Shown here piece by piece: positions 36,125 to 45,533 of a stretch of 64,000 bases of DNA; position 1 is the stretch's first letter, and every line of letters begins with the position of its first letter. The stretch is taken from the NCBI GenBank assembly GCA_965206975.1, contig OZ242253.1, positions 744,001 through 808,000 of the forward strand, read 5' to 3'. Origin of the DNA: JAAXGI01 sp965206975. Lineage in GTDB: Bacteria; Gemmatimonadota; Gemmatimonadetes; Longimicrobiales; Gaopeijiaceae. The translations under genes and the position numbers were made by a program. The notes under the pieces are model-generated. The model ran no database searches and was not told the origin of the DNA. It saw nothing but the letters and a program-made list of their open reading frames with translations.

Positions 36125-37168
36125 TCAGAAGTTGGGCTCGTGTCTCTCAAGCATGCGCCGCCGGACGACGCCCCCGTACACATTTCCCGCCGAGTCCACC
36201 CCGACCGCCTCGGCCCCGCTGTGCTCGATCGCGGTGGACTCGAGGTCGGCGATCAGGTAGAGGACGGAGCCGTCGCGCACGTCCCCGACCCGGATCCCCT
36301 TCTTCCACCCAGGATTGTCGGTCCCGTACGACTCGGAGTCGGCCACGTAGATCCGGTCGTCCGGGCCGATCGCAATCCCACTCGGACGCCCGAACTGGTA
36401 CCACACGTCGAGGAAGTTCCCTTCCTGATCGAAGATCTGAATCCGGTTGTTCGCGCGGTCCCCGATAAAGACGCGCCCGCCCGAGTCGATCGCGACGTCG
36501 TGCGGCACGTTGAACTCGCCGACACCGGAGCCGGTCCGCCCCCACGACATGAGGAAGCTCCCGTCGCCCGCATACTTGGATACGCGGTTTACCCCCTGGG
36601 CGAAGCTGTGGCCCTCGGTAATGAAGATGTCCCCGTTCGCCGCCACGGCGACGCCCGTCGGCTCGGAGAGGAGCGGCCCGTCCCCCGGCGTCCCGCGACG
36701 GCCGATTGTCAGGAGGAGCTCACCCTCGGAATCCCACTTGTAGACGACGTGGCCCCGCTGGTCGGCGGCCCACACATTCCCCTCATCGTCCACATGGAAG
36801 CCGTGGGGGAAGTCCATCATCCCCGACCCCCACGTCTTCAGGAGGCGCCCTGAGCCGTCCATCTTAAGTATCGGGGGCTCCTCCGCCCCGGTGCAGGCAT
36901 TCCGGATGCATCGGCTCAGAAAGTAAAGGCTCCCGTCCGGTCCCTCCCCCGCGCCCATGAAGGAGGAGCGCTCGTCGTACGCGCCGGGGTCGTAGGGACC
37001 GGTGTGGAGTTCGCCCCAGGGGTGGACGCGGACGTACGGATTCGGGAGATCGTTCGTAGGCTGGACCTGGGTCTGGTCCATGAGCTGCCCGGTCGCGCCG
37101 CGCGGGAGCAGTCCCGTCCCCAGGGTGACGGCGGCGGCCACGAGCCCCACTCGATGCGCATACCGCAT
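36125..37168 (-). CDS. NHL-repeat six-bladed beta-propeller, secreted
   Basis: 347 aa. Signal peptide (residues 1-28). The rest consists of repeated NHL-type blades: FPHGFHVDDEGNVWAADQRG, EPTGVAVAANGDIFITEGHS, VPHDVAIDSGGRVFIGDRAN, RPSGIAIGPDDRIYVADSES, AEAVGVDSAGNVYGG. This architecture is shared with peptidyl-alpha-hydroxyglycine alpha-amidating lyase-like and other extracellular propellers; metal-binding residues cannot be assigned with certainty. It precedes an exported protein gene on the same strand. Confidence 0.82.
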   Translation of the reverse strand: MRYAHRVGLVAAAVTLGTGLLPRGATGQLMDQTQVQPTNDLPNPYVRVHPWGELHTGPYDPGAYDERSSFMGAGEGPDGSLYFLSRCIRNACTGAEEPPILKMDGSGRLLKTWGSGMMDFPHGFHVDDEGNVWAADQRGHVVYKWDSEGELLLTIGRRGTPGDGPLLSEPTGVAVAANGDIFITEGHSFAQGVNRVSKYAGDGSFLMSWGRTGSGVGEFNVPHDVAIDSGGRVFIGDRANNRIQIFDQEGNFLDVWYQFGRPSGIAIGPDDRIYVADSESYGTDNPGWKKGIRVGDVRDGSVLYLIADLESTAIEHSGAEAVGVDSAGNVYGGVVRRRMLERHEPNF

Positions 37169-37325
37169 GGAACCCCTCCTCTATCTCTCGTCCACGGAGC
37201 TTCAACCGAGAGGCAGGATAAGGAAGCGGGGGACCGCAAACAAGAAACGGCCGGGGGCACCGGAGATTGGGGCGCCCGGGTCAGCAGGCACGCCCGGGCG
37301 CACGGCCGCGGGACGCGGCGCGGGC

Positions 37326-38390
37326 TCAGCCCTCCTTCCCCTCCCCGAGTTCATGCCGAATCCGCTCGAGCCGGCGCACCTCCCCGGGCCGTCGGTCCGA
37401 GGGGAACACGTCCATCCACGCCGGATACTCGAGGGGGAGGCGGCTCACCTCGTCCAGCTCGGAAAGCTCCGCCTCCGAGAGCTCCAGCTCGACGGTGCCC
37501 AGGTTGTCCTCGAGCTGCGACATCCTCCGCGCCCCGATGATCACGCTCGTGACCGCCGGATTCGCGAGCACCCAGGCGAGCGCGACCTGGGCCACGCTCG
37601 CCCCGCGGTCCGCCGCGACCCGCCGCATCACCTCCACCACGGCGTCCGCCTTCTCCCGCTCCACCGGCGGGAAGTCGAAGGTGGTGCGCCGTCCCTCGGC
37701 GCCGTCCGTCCCGGGTCCGAACTTCCCCGAGAGGAGTCCGCCGGCGAGAGGGCTCCAGACGAGAAGCCCGACCCCCTGGTCCTCCAGCAGCGGGATCATC
37801 TCGCGTTCGAGCTCCCGTCCGGCGAGCGAGTAGTACGACTGGGTGCACTTGAAGCGGCCGAGGCCCTCCTGGCGGGAGATCCCAAGTGCCTGCATGAGCT
37901 GCCACGCGAGGAGGTTCGAGCACCCGATGTAGCGGATTTTCCCCTGACGAACGAGGTCGTCGAGGGCCCGGAGCGTCTCCTCGATGTGCGTGAGGGGATC
38001 GGACCGGTGGATCTGGTAGAGATCGATGTAGTCCGTTCCCAGGCGCCGGAGGCTCGCCTCCGCGGCCTTGATGATATGGAGCCGGGAGAGGCCGACCTCA
38101 TTCGGCCGCTCTCCCATCCGGCCCCGCACCTTCGTGGCGAGCACGACCTCGCCCCGGCGGCCCTTGAGCGCCCGTCCCACCATCGTCTCCGACTCACCGG
38201 TGGAATAGACGTCCGCCGTGTCGATGAAGTTGATTCCGGCATCGAGCGCGCAGGCCACCATCTCGTCGACGGCGTCCTGCTGCATCCCCCCGATGACCTC
38301 CCACATCTGGCCGCGCCCCCCGAAGGTCATCGCCCCGAGGCAGAGTTCCGAGACGAAGACGCCGGTATCCGCGAGTAACCGGTATTTCAT
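37326..38390 (-). CDS. Aldo/keto reductase
   Basis: 354 aa TIM-barrel NADPH-dependent reductase. The catalytic tetrad is visible: D57 and Y62 in FIDTADVYSTGESE, K87 in LATKV and H128 in LYQIHRSD. The N-terminus MKYRLLADTGVFVSELCLGA and the C-terminal phosphate-binding region (VIIGARRMSQLEDNL) are typical of the AKR branch acting on carbonyls and sugars. Cytosolic. It stands alone on the minus strand, back to back with the DUF5916 gene. Confidence 0.92.
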   Translation of the reverse strand: MKYRLLADTGVFVSELCLGAMTFGGRGQMWEVIGGMQQDAVDEMVACALDAGINFIDTADVYSTGESETMVGRALKGRRGEVVLATKVRGRMGERPNEVGLSRLHIIKAAEASLRRLGTDYIDLYQIHRSDPLTHIEETLRALDDLVRQGKIRYIGCSNLLAWQLMQALGISRQEGLGRFKCTQSYYSLAGRELEREMIPLLEDQGVGLLVWSPLAGGLLSGKFGPGTDGAEGRRTTFDFPPVEREKADAVVEVMRRVAADRGASVAQVALAWVLANPAVTSVIIGARRMSQLEDNLGTVELELSEAELSELDEVSRLPLEYPAWMDVFPSDRRPGEVRRLERIRHELGEGKEG

Positions 38391-38708
38391 CTAGCCTCCA
38401 CGTGTCCTCTCTCCCCTAGGTTCCGCCCGGGCCGAGTCGACCCGCACCCTCCGGCGTGGCGAAGGTTAGGCCGGCTAGGCAGAGGGATCAAGGCGGGAGC
38501 CGACTAGCTCCGGAGACGCCCCGGCGGCCTCCGGCCGAAAGAGCCCCGCGGGGGAGCGGCCACTTACGCCGGGTGTGGCATTCCTGCAGAATCGCTGTAG
38601 CTTACCTAACGGATCGATCCGTAGAAGCCTCCAACAGCTTGAGGGTGCCCCCTGCCCGCCCCCGACCCGCGGGGCGACGCCAGACCACGCATCCAAGGCC
38701 AGGTCTTC
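38391..38708. other. Divergent intergenic region
   Basis: 318 bases between the divergent aldo/keto reductase and DUF5916 genes; promoters for both must lie here. No coding frame or operator-like palindrome stands out. Confidence 0.5.
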
Positions 38709-41087
38709 GTGCAGAGAGTCAGTGCCGGGGTGCTCGTCGCGCTCGTCCTTCTTACGGGAACGGTCGCCCTCGGCACGCCGCCACGACTCGACGCACAGGT
38801 GCCCCTACCCACCGAGGCCGAGGGTCCCGGGGCGGCTCCCGCGGCGTCCCCTGCGCCGGAGCCCGCCCTCGATCTTCCGACGCCCGAACAGCTGGGCCTC
38901 GTCTCCGGCCGGCCGCGGGTCACGCCGACGCGGACCGACACCCCGCCCGTGATCGACGGGGTCCTGGATGACAAGGTCTGGACGAACGCAGCCCGCTTGG
39001 GCGATTTCACCCAGCAGGCTCCTGTCGACGGCGCCCCGGCGACCGAGGCAACGGACGTCTACATCGCGTACGACTCGGAGAACCTGTACTTCGGCTTCCA
39101 CGCCCACTACGAGAATCCGGAGATCATGCGGGCGAATCGCGTGGAACGGGACCGCGCGATGCAGGACGACCTGATGACCGTCTACTTCGACACCTTCCTC
39201 GATCAGCAACGGGGCTACGACTTCGATGTGAACGGCTACGGTGTCCAAGGGGACGGCGTCATCGCGTCCGGGGGGGGCAGGGGCGGCGGCGGCCGAGGGG
39301 GCGGGTGGGGCGGCGGTCCGATCCCGCGCGCCGACCGGTCGTGGAACACCCTCTTCGACACGGCCAGCCGGATCGTCGAGGACGGGTTTACGGCCGAGAT
39401 GGCGATCCCCTTCAAGAGCCTCCGCTACCCAGGCCCACCCGAGGGCGAGCCGCACCGGTGGGGGTTCCAGCTCGTCCGCGAGGTCAAGGGGAAGGATCAG
39501 GAGAACCAGGTCTGGGCCCCGATGTCACGAGACGAGACGAGCTTCTTCGCACAGATGGGGATCCTTGAGGGGATGACGGACATCTCGACGAGCCGGAACC
39601 TCGAGTTCCTCCCCACCCTGACCGCGATCCAGTACGGCGAGCTCGACCCGACGCTCCCGGAATTCGTGAATCAGAGCACGGATCCCGATGCCGGACTGAA
39701 CGTAAAGTACGGGATCACGTCAGATCTCACGGCCGACTTCACGGTGAACCCGGACTTCTCGCAGATCGAGTCCGACCGGCCCCAGATCGAGGTCAACCAG
39801 CGCTTCCCCCTCTTCTACAGCGAGCTCCGGCCCTTCTTCGTCGAGGGTGCCGAGATCTTCCGGATCCAGGCACCCGTGACGGTGGTGCATACCCGGACAA
39901 TCGTCGATCCGGACTACGGCGCGAAGCTGAGCGGGCAGGTCGGACGATTCTCCGTCGGGGTCCTCACAGCGAACGACCAGGCGGCCGGGCGCCTCGACGA
40001 TCCGGCGGACGCAGGCTTCGGGAAGACGGCGCAGACGTTCATCGCGAGAGCGCGCTACGACCTGTATGCGGAATCCAACCTGGGGGTGATCTTCACGGGC
40101 CGCGAGCTCCTCGACAGCCATAGCCGGACGCTCGGGTTCGACGGGAACTTCCGCCTGAGCCCGACCATCTCGACCAGGTTCAGCGCGATCGGCTCCTCCA
40201 ACCAGGGGCGGGGCGAGATGGAGGCCGGCGGGCACCTCGTCGTCGCAGGGCTCCGGCGAAGCGGCCGCCACCTCGGCTTTGGCCTCTCGGGCTACGAGAT
40301 CTCGCGCGAGTTCGACACGGCCGTCGGGTTCGTCCGCCGAAACGACACCCGCCGGCTCGACGGGAACCTCGGCTACCAGTTCCGGCCGGAGAGCTGGATC
40401 ATCAACTGGGGCCCCTCAATCTCCTACGGACAGAACTACGACTTCGACGGCGTCCTCCACGACGAGACCCGGAGCGCCCGGATGAACTTCAACTTCGCCC
40501 GGAGCATCAGCGTCTTCTCGAATGTGAGCTGGGACATGGAGCGCTTCGGGGGGACCGACTTCGAGAAGCAGGGGTTCTTCGTGCGCGGGAATGTGAACAC
40601 GAACCGCCGATACTCCTTCGGTGCCGACTTCTCGATGAGGGAGGAGATCTACTACCTCGGGCCGTACCTCGGGGAACAGGTCGGCTACGGCGTGGACGCG
40701 ACGATCCGGCCGCTCGACTCGGTCCAGAGCTCTCTCAGCTTCGAGCGGCGACGCTTCACCGATCCGGCAAACAACGACGATGAGGTCTTCGACGTCCGCA
40801 TATTCCGGGCCACCACGAATATCCAGTTCACCGACCGACTCGGGATGCGGAACATCTCGGAGTTCGACTCCGAGGGCCGGACAATCGACTTCAACATCCT
40901 CTTCAACTATCGGGTCAACGCCGGCACCGTATTCTACGTCGGCTACGACGACCACTTCCAGCAGGCTGACCTGATCGAGGACGACCGCGACGGGGACGGG
41001 ATCGAGGAGCAGATCTTCTTCGCAACCGGGCAGCGCCGGACGAACCGCGCCTTCTTCTTGAAGATGCAGTACCTCCTGCGCTACTAG
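38709..41087 (+). CDS. DUF5916 outer-membrane protein with carbohydrate-binding-9-like domain (first of two)
   Basis: 792 aa from a GTG at 38709, which gives a good signal peptide (VSAGVLVALVLLTGTVALG). A carbohydrate-binding family 9-like beta-sandwich (about 80-275: PPVIDGVLDDKVW, YIAYDSENLYFGFHAHYENP, VYFDTFLDQQRGYDFDVNGY) with a Gly-rich loop at about 182-200 is followed by a DUF5916 barrel-like region (FTVNPDFSQIESDRPQIEVN, RFPLFYSELRPFFVEGAEIF) ending in MQYLLRY. Such proteins are predicted outer-membrane beta-barrels, often near proteolysis or uptake genes. A close paralogue follows after 150 bases. Confidence 0.87.
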   Translation: MQRVSAGVLVALVLLTGTVALGTPPRLDAQVPLPTEAEGPGAAPAASPAPEPALDLPTPEQLGLVSGRPRVTPTRTDTPPVIDGVLDDKVWTNAARLGDFTQQAPVDGAPATEATDVYIAYDSENLYFGFHAHYENPEIMRANRVERDRAMQDDLMTVYFDTFLDQQRGYDFDVNGYGVQGDGVIASGGGRGGGGRGGGWGGGPIPRADRSWNTLFDTASRIVEDGFTAEMAIPFKSLRYPGPPEGEPHRWGFQLVREVKGKDQENQVWAPMSRDETSFFAQMGILEGMTDISTSRNLEFLPTLTAIQYGELDPTLPEFVNQSTDPDAGLNVKYGITSDLTADFTVNPDFSQIESDRPQIEVNQRFPLFYSELRPFFVEGAEIFRIQAPVTVVHTRTIVDPDYGAKLSGQVGRFSVGVLTANDQAAGRLDDPADAGFGKTAQTFIARARYDLYAESNLGVIFTGRELLDSHSRTLGFDGNFRLSPTISTRFSAIGSSNQGRGEMEAGGHLVVAGLRRSGRHLGFGLSGYEISREFDTAVGFVRRNDTRRLDGNLGYQFRPESWIINWGPSISYGQNYDFDGVLHDETRSARMNFNFARSISVFSNVSWDMERFGGTDFEKQGFFVRGNVNTNRRYSFGADFSMREEIYYLGPYLGEQVGYGVDATIRPLDSVQSSLSFERRRFTDPANNDDEVFDVRIFRATTNIQFTDRLGMRNISEFDSEGRTIDFNILFNYRVNAGTVFYVGYDDHFQQADLIEDDRDGDGIEEQIFFATGQRRTNRAFFLKMQYLLRY

Positions 41088-41239
41088 GCGGCTTCCCACC
41101 ACCGCGCGATCCGGGTCCGACGAGAGTGAGGCGGCGTATCGGTCTTCCGGGCGGAAGGATCTTCCGGCCCCTCTCCCGCCCGGCGTGACCGCTGCTCGTC
41201 GCGCTCCTCCTCGGAGGCCTCTCCGAGCTGCATGGGCAG

Positions 41240-43501
41240 GTGGCCGAGCCCCCCGGGCCGCGCCAAGAGGGCGCCGCGGAGGCACTCGAGGGGCGACTCC
41301 CCACCCCCGAGGAGCTCGGCCTCGTTCCGGGCCGGCCGCGGGTGACGCCGACCCAAACCACCGTTCCCCCCGTACTCGACGGCGTCCTCAACGACGAGGC
41401 GTGGGAAGGCGCCGCGCACCTGACGGAGTTCACCCAGCAGTCCCCGGTCGAGGGCGCCCCGGGCACGGAAGCGACGGACGTCTACATCGCCTACGACTCC
41501 GACAACATCTACTTCGGATTCCACGTCCACTACGAGGACGTCTCCGTGATGCGGGCGAACCGGGTGGAGCGCGACCGCGCCTCACCGGACGACCTGATGA
41601 CGGTCTACTTCGACACCTTCCTCGACCAGCAGCGCGGCTACGACTTCGACGTCAACGGCTACGGGGTCCAGGGGGACGGCGTCATGTCGGTCGGACGGCG
41701 CGGATTTCGGGCCGGCGCCGGGACGGTCGCCCAGGCGATCCCACCGGCGGACCGGTCGTGGGACGCCCTCTTCGAGACCGGGGCGCGGATCGTGGAGGAC
41801 GGCTACATCGCCGAGATGGCGATCCCCTTCAAGAGCCTCCGCTACCCGGCGCCCCCGGAGGGAGAATCTCACCGCTGGGGCTTCCAGATCGTCCGGGAGA
41901 TCAAGGGGAAGGATCAGGAGAACCAGGTCTGGGCCCCCATGTCGCGCGACGAGGCGAGCTTCTTCGCGCAGATGGGAGTCCTCGAGGGGATGACGGACAT
42001 CTCCACGAGCCGGAACCTCGAGTTCCTCCCCACCGTCACGGCGGTCCAGTACGGGTCGATCGATCCTGCCGTCCCCGCCTTCCGCACCCGGGTGGACCCG
42101 GACGCGGGGGTGAACGTCAAGTACGGGATCACCTCGGACCTCACGGCCGACCTGACGATCAACCCTGATTTCTCGCAGATCGAGTCCGACCAGCCGCAGG
42201 TCGAGGTGAACCAGCGCTTCCCCCTCTTCTACAGCGAGCTTCGCCCCTTCTTCCTCGAGGGAGCCGAGATCTTCCGGATCGACGCGCCGGTGACCTTCAT
42301 CCATACCCGGACGATCGTCGACCCGGACTACGGAGCGAAGCTGAGCGGACAGGTCGGACGCTTCGCGCTCGGTGTCCTCAGCGCGAACGACCGTGCGCCG
42401 GGACGGGGCACGAACACGGCGGACCCCGCCTTCGGCGAGAGCGCCCGGACCTACATCGCTCGGGCGCGCTACGAGCTCTACGCTGAATCGAACCTGGGGG
42501 CGATCGTGACGGACCGGGAGTTCCTGGACGGGCACAGCCGAACCTTCGGCGCGGACGGCAACTTCCGGCTGAACCCGACGATCTCGAGCGACTTCCGCGC
42601 GGTGGCCTCGCGCCTCAAGGCGCCCGGCGGGGAGACGAGCGAGGGCCACATGATCTCGACGCGCCTTCGCCAGAATGGCCGGAACCTGAGCTGGTCGCTC
42701 TCCGCCTATCAGATCTCACCCGAATTCGAGACGGAGGTCGGGTTCGTCAGGCGGCGCGATATCCGGACGGCCACCGGCGAGCTGGGCTACCGCTTCTGGC
42801 CGGAGAGCTGGATCATCAACTGGGGCCCCACGCTCAACTACGGGCAGAACTACGACTACGAGGAGGTCCTCCAGGACGAGAACCTCGCCCTCGGCGTCAG
42901 CTTCAACTTCGCCCGCTCCATCTCCCTCTCGTCCGGCCTCAGCTGGGACATGGAGCGGTACGGGGACATCAACTTCCGGAAGCGAAGCGTCTCGATCCGG
43001 GCGAATGTGAACAGCAGCCGGAGCTATTCGTTCGGCGGGGGCATCACCGTGGGGGACGCGATCTTCTTCGCGGGACCCTTCCTCGGAGGCCAGACCCGGT
43101 GGAACGCGAACGGAACGGTGCGGCCTCTCGACCGCCTCAACTCGAACCTGCGCTTCGAGCGCGTGCGATTCACGAACCCGAACGAGAATGGCCGCGAGGT
43201 CTTCGAGATCGAGATCTTCCGGGCGACGACGAACCTTCAGATCACAGACCGGCTGGGGCTGAGGAACATCGCCGAGATCAATTCGCAGTCCGAGACGTTC
43301 GACTTCAATCTCCTCTTCAACTACCGGGTGAACGCCGGGACGGTAATCTACGCGGGCTACGACGATCACCTCACGCGGGCGGATCTGATCGAGGGCGACC
43401 GCGACGGGGACGGAATCGAGGAACAGCTCTACTTCACGACCGGGAAGAAGCGGACGAACCGCGCCTTCTTCGTGAAGTTCCAGTATCTGCTCCGGTACTG
43501 A
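41240..43501 (+). CDS. DUF5916 outer-membrane protein, paralogue (second of two)
   Basis: 753 aa from the GTG at 41240. Same order of parts as its neighbour (PPVLDGVLNDEAWEGAAHL, YIAYDSDNIYFGFHVHYED, DQQRGYDFDVNGYGVQG, FSQIESDQPQVEVNQRFPLF) and the same ending KFQYLLRY; the Gly-rich loop is shorter. Upstream in the same frame, PLLVALLLGGLSELHGQ is a convincing signal peptide, but it follows a TGA at 41186-41188, beyond which the frame reads on to a GTG at 41126. The true start is therefore uncertain: a CTG start at 41192, or a gene lately damaged by the stop. Confidence 0.85.
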   Translation: MAEPPGPRQEGAAEALEGRLPTPEELGLVPGRPRVTPTQTTVPPVLDGVLNDEAWEGAAHLTEFTQQSPVEGAPGTEATDVYIAYDSDNIYFGFHVHYEDVSVMRANRVERDRASPDDLMTVYFDTFLDQQRGYDFDVNGYGVQGDGVMSVGRRGFRAGAGTVAQAIPPADRSWDALFETGARIVEDGYIAEMAIPFKSLRYPAPPEGESHRWGFQIVREIKGKDQENQVWAPMSRDEASFFAQMGVLEGMTDISTSRNLEFLPTVTAVQYGSIDPAVPAFRTRVDPDAGVNVKYGITSDLTADLTINPDFSQIESDQPQVEVNQRFPLFYSELRPFFLEGAEIFRIDAPVTFIHTRTIVDPDYGAKLSGQVGRFALGVLSANDRAPGRGTNTADPAFGESARTYIARARYELYAESNLGAIVTDREFLDGHSRTFGADGNFRLNPTISSDFRAVASRLKAPGGETSEGHMISTRLRQNGRNLSWSLSAYQISPEFETEVGFVRRRDIRTATGELGYRFWPESWIINWGPTLNYGQNYDYEEVLQDENLALGVSFNFARSISLSSGLSWDMERYGDINFRKRSVSIRANVNSSRSYSFGGGITVGDAIFFAGPFLGGQTRWNANGTVRPLDRLNSNLRFERVRFTNPNENGREVFEIEIFRATTNLQITDRLGLRNIAEINSQSETFDFNLLFNYRVNAGTVIYAGYDDHLTRADLIEGDRDGDGIEEQLYFTTGKKRTNRAFFVKFQYLLRY

Positions 43502-43591
43502 CGCACCTCCCCCTGGCGCGAGGGCGACGGAGAGCGGCCCGGCCGGAAGGCGTACCCGGGGTCCCGAGCCCACCTCCAGGCCCCGGGAATG

Positions 43592-44017
43592 CTACGAGCC
43601 GATTCTCGCGAGCGCTTCCTCGAGCGCCCGGGGATCGAGTTCCTCGAGAGGGAGAGCGAGGAAGGCATCAATCCGCCGGCCGAGCGTTCGGAAGGCGTCA
43701 TCGAAGGCCTCAGCCGCCCTGTCCACCCCGGCGGGGTCCGGCATCCCCAATGAATGGGCCGACACCGCGGCCCCCGGGAGGAGGGAACACGCCTCGCTCG
43801 CCTGATCGCAGACGGTGATCACGACGTCCCACCCGCGACCGAGGAACTCCCCGGTCGCCTTGGGCCTGAGTCCCGGGGTCGGGACCCCGTGCTTCCCGAG
43901 CACGCGGAGCGCCGCCGGGTGCACCCGTTTCGCCAGCGCCGCGCCCGCGCTTCCGGCCTCGACGCGGCGTTCTCCCGCGGTGGCGAAGGGCCCGGGACCC
44001 GGGTAGGATAGTCCCAT
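43592..44017 (-). pseudogene. LMW-phosphatase/arsenate-reductase-like protein lacking the P-loop
   Basis: 141 codons from the ATG at 44017. RRVEAGSAGAALAKRVHPAA, GEFLGRGWDVVITVCDQASE, HSLGMPDPAGVD and the C-terminal helix match thioredoxin-type arsenate reductases and low-molecular-weight protein tyrosine phosphatases. The first 25-30 residues of the family, including the catalytic CX5R loop, are absent; the sequence there is taken by the divergent parvulin gene, whose ATG overlaps this one (CATG). Without the nucleophilic Cys it cannot be a normal enzyme, so it is a remnant or a binding-only derivative. Confidence 0.7.
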
Positions 44018-45077
44018 GCGCACCGGACGTTCCCCCCGCCTGCGCGCCGCGTGCCTGATCGGACTCCTCGCGGCGGCGTGCCAGGAGAAAGCCGCCCTCT
44101 CGGTCGGTGAGGCCTCGTTCGTCCGCTCCGAGCTCCTGGGGCTCTCGGATTCCCAGTTGTCGCTCCTCGCGGCAATCGCCGCGCTCGGCCTCGCGGCCGC
44201 GGAGGGTGCCTGGGCGAAGGCCGGCGAGCCGATCCTGGCCCAGGCACGCGAGGTACTCCTCATCGAGCGGCTCAGACAGGAGACGGCGCTCGAGGCACGG
44301 GGGGTCACGGAAGCGAACCTCGAGGCCCGTTACGCCGGGAATCCGGAGCACGAGCTGACCGTCCGGCACCTCGTCATTCTCTCCGAGCGCTGGCGGCCCG
44401 AAGTCGATCGCGCGCGGGCCCGGGCCCGCGCAACCACAGCGCTCGAACGAGCCCGGGCCGGGGAACCCTTTCCCGAACTCACCGGGGAAATCTCGGAGGA
44501 ACCCGGCGCCGAGGCCCGGGGCGGACTCCTCGAGCCGGGGAGGGAGGGGAGCTGGGTGGACGAGTTCTGGGAGGCGGCAAGCGCCCTCGAAGTCGGAGCG
44601 ATCAGCGGAGTGGTAGAGTCCGAGTACGGATTTCACGTGCTGAGACTCGACGCCAGGGAGCCGGTCCCCTTCTCCGAGGCAAGGCCCCGCGTCGTTGCCG
44701 ACCTCGCCGCAGATATTGACGACCCGGTCGCCTGGCGGAGCCGGGTCGCGGAGTGGACCGGTGCGGATCCCGCCGACGGTGCCCCGGGAGGGATGAGCGA
44801 GGAGGCGCGAGAAGTCCTACTGGCCGAGGCCGCCCGGCACGGTCACTCGATCACGGAGCCCGACGAAGCCCGTATCGTCCGGGAGTGGGGGTTTCGCGCC
44901 GGAGGCTGGGCTCAGGCGCTCGGCTTCCGGGAAGGGATGACGCCCGACGCGGTCGCCGGCCAGGCACTCGCGGCGCTCGGAAGCACGGACCAGGCCGCGC
45001 GCATCGTCCGGGAGGAGATCCTCGAGACCGGGGCGGCGCTTCTATCCGCCTACCCGGTCGAGGTCGGCGGTCGGTGA
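44016..45077 (+). CDS. Parvulin-type peptidyl-prolyl isomerase lipoprotein (SurA/PrsA-like)
   Basis: 353 aa. N-terminal lipoprotein signal with lipobox LAAAC. A SurA-like helical part (about 30-110) precedes a parvulin domain (about 115-215: ELTVRHLVILSERWRPEVDR, ALERARAGEPFPELTGEIS, ARGGLLEPGREGSWVDEFWE, VVESEYGFHVLRLD), where FHVLRLD and the leading His are family hallmarks. A second helical region follows. Expected role: periplasmic folding of outer-membrane proteins, anchored to a membrane. Confidence 0.85.
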   Translation: MRTGRSPRLRAACLIGLLAAACQEKAALSVGEASFVRSELLGLSDSQLSLLAAIAALGLAAAEGAWAKAGEPILAQAREVLLIERLRQETALEARGVTEANLEARYAGNPEHELTVRHLVILSERWRPEVDRARARARATTALERARAGEPFPELTGEISEEPGAEARGGLLEPGREGSWVDEFWEAASALEVGAISGVVESEYGFHVLRLDAREPVPFSEARPRVVADLAADIDDPVAWRSRVAEWTGADPADGAPGGMSEEAREVLLAEAARHGHSITEPDEARIVREWGFRAGGWAQALGFREGMTPDAVAGQALAALGSTDQAARIVREEILETGAALLSAYPVEVGGR

Positions 45078-45324
45078 ACTCGGTCCACAGCGCGGGCCCT
45101 GCGAGACTCCCTCGTGATCGAGAGCGGGACCGTGCCCACGCCTCGTCGTCGGGCTCGATGGTCGTTGGACAAGACTCCCCCTTTACCACCCGCCTCGCTA
45201 CCAGCTAACTTACGCGCGTCCCTGGAACGAGAGGGACTGGGTCGCATGAGGTCGGGCCAGGGGCTCGACTCCTGCGGACTGCGGGATCCGATCCCGCCGG
45301 TGCCTTGCCCGATGTCGACCCCAG

Positions 45325-45337
45325 AAAGGAGGTGATC
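45325..45337 (+). promoter_or_regulatory. Perfect extended Shine-Dalgarno sequence
   Basis: AAAGGAGGTGATC is complementary to 13 bases of the 3' end of bacterial 16S rRNA, the strongest ribosome binding site in the window. It lies eight bases upstream of a TTG. Confidence 0.6.
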
Positions 45338-45339
45338 TC

Positions 45340-45402
45340 TTGTCTATTCCCAGTAGCCGGCTCAGCCTAGCACGGGTAAGCGATCGCCGTTTCGGTCGGT
45401 AA
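45340..45402 (+). CDS. Possible 20-residue leader or small protein
   Basis: TTG start 7 bases after GGAGG; the peptide reads MSIPSSRLSLARVSDRRFGR, short and basic. The near-perfect ribosome site and a good terminator downstream (45503-45533) make translation plausible, but the length is borderline. The end of the frame sits within a pair of 23-bp direct repeats. It could also be a decoy site on a small RNA. Confidence 0.35.
   Translation: MSIPSSRLSLARVSDRRFGR
45354..45376 (+). repeat. 23-bp direct repeat, copy 1
   Basis: TAGCCGGCTCAGCCTAGCAC followed by GGG; an identical copy lies at 45413-45435. ATCGCCGTTT is also repeated between them. Confidence 0.9.
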
Positions 45403-45412
45403 CATCGCCGTT

Positions 45413-45435
45413 TAGCCGGCTCAGCCTAGCACGGG
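45413..45435 (+). repeat. 23-bp direct repeat, copy 2
   Basis: Exact second copy of the repeat at 45354-45376, 59 bases downstream. Two copies only; not a CRISPR. Confidence 0.9.
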
Positions 45436-45502
45436 CCGGACCAGTCGCTCGCTGTTCGAAGCCGCGCGTCGCGATCGCGCCAGGCTGAACGGTGTGACGG
45501 GA

Positions 45503-45533
45503 AGCCGCCGACGAGACTCGTCGGCGGCTTTTT
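45503..45533 (+). terminator. Rho-independent terminator
   Basis: 13-bp perfect stem AGCCGCCGACGAG / CTCGTCGGCGGCT with a single-base centre, followed by TTTTT. The best intrinsic terminator of the window; ends the small unit starting at about 45320. Confidence 0.88.

Noticed and set aside
35329..36468. Long plus-strand frame after the IS3 remnant
   Set aside because: Antisense to two clear exported-protein genes and low-complexity in composition.
45325..45337. Fragment of 16S rRNA (complement of its 3' end)
   Set aside because: Only 13 bases match and the next bases diverge, so it is a ribosome binding site rather than an rRNA remnant.
45354..45435. CRISPR-like array
   Set aside because: Only two 23-bp repeats with unequal surroundings and no cas genes.
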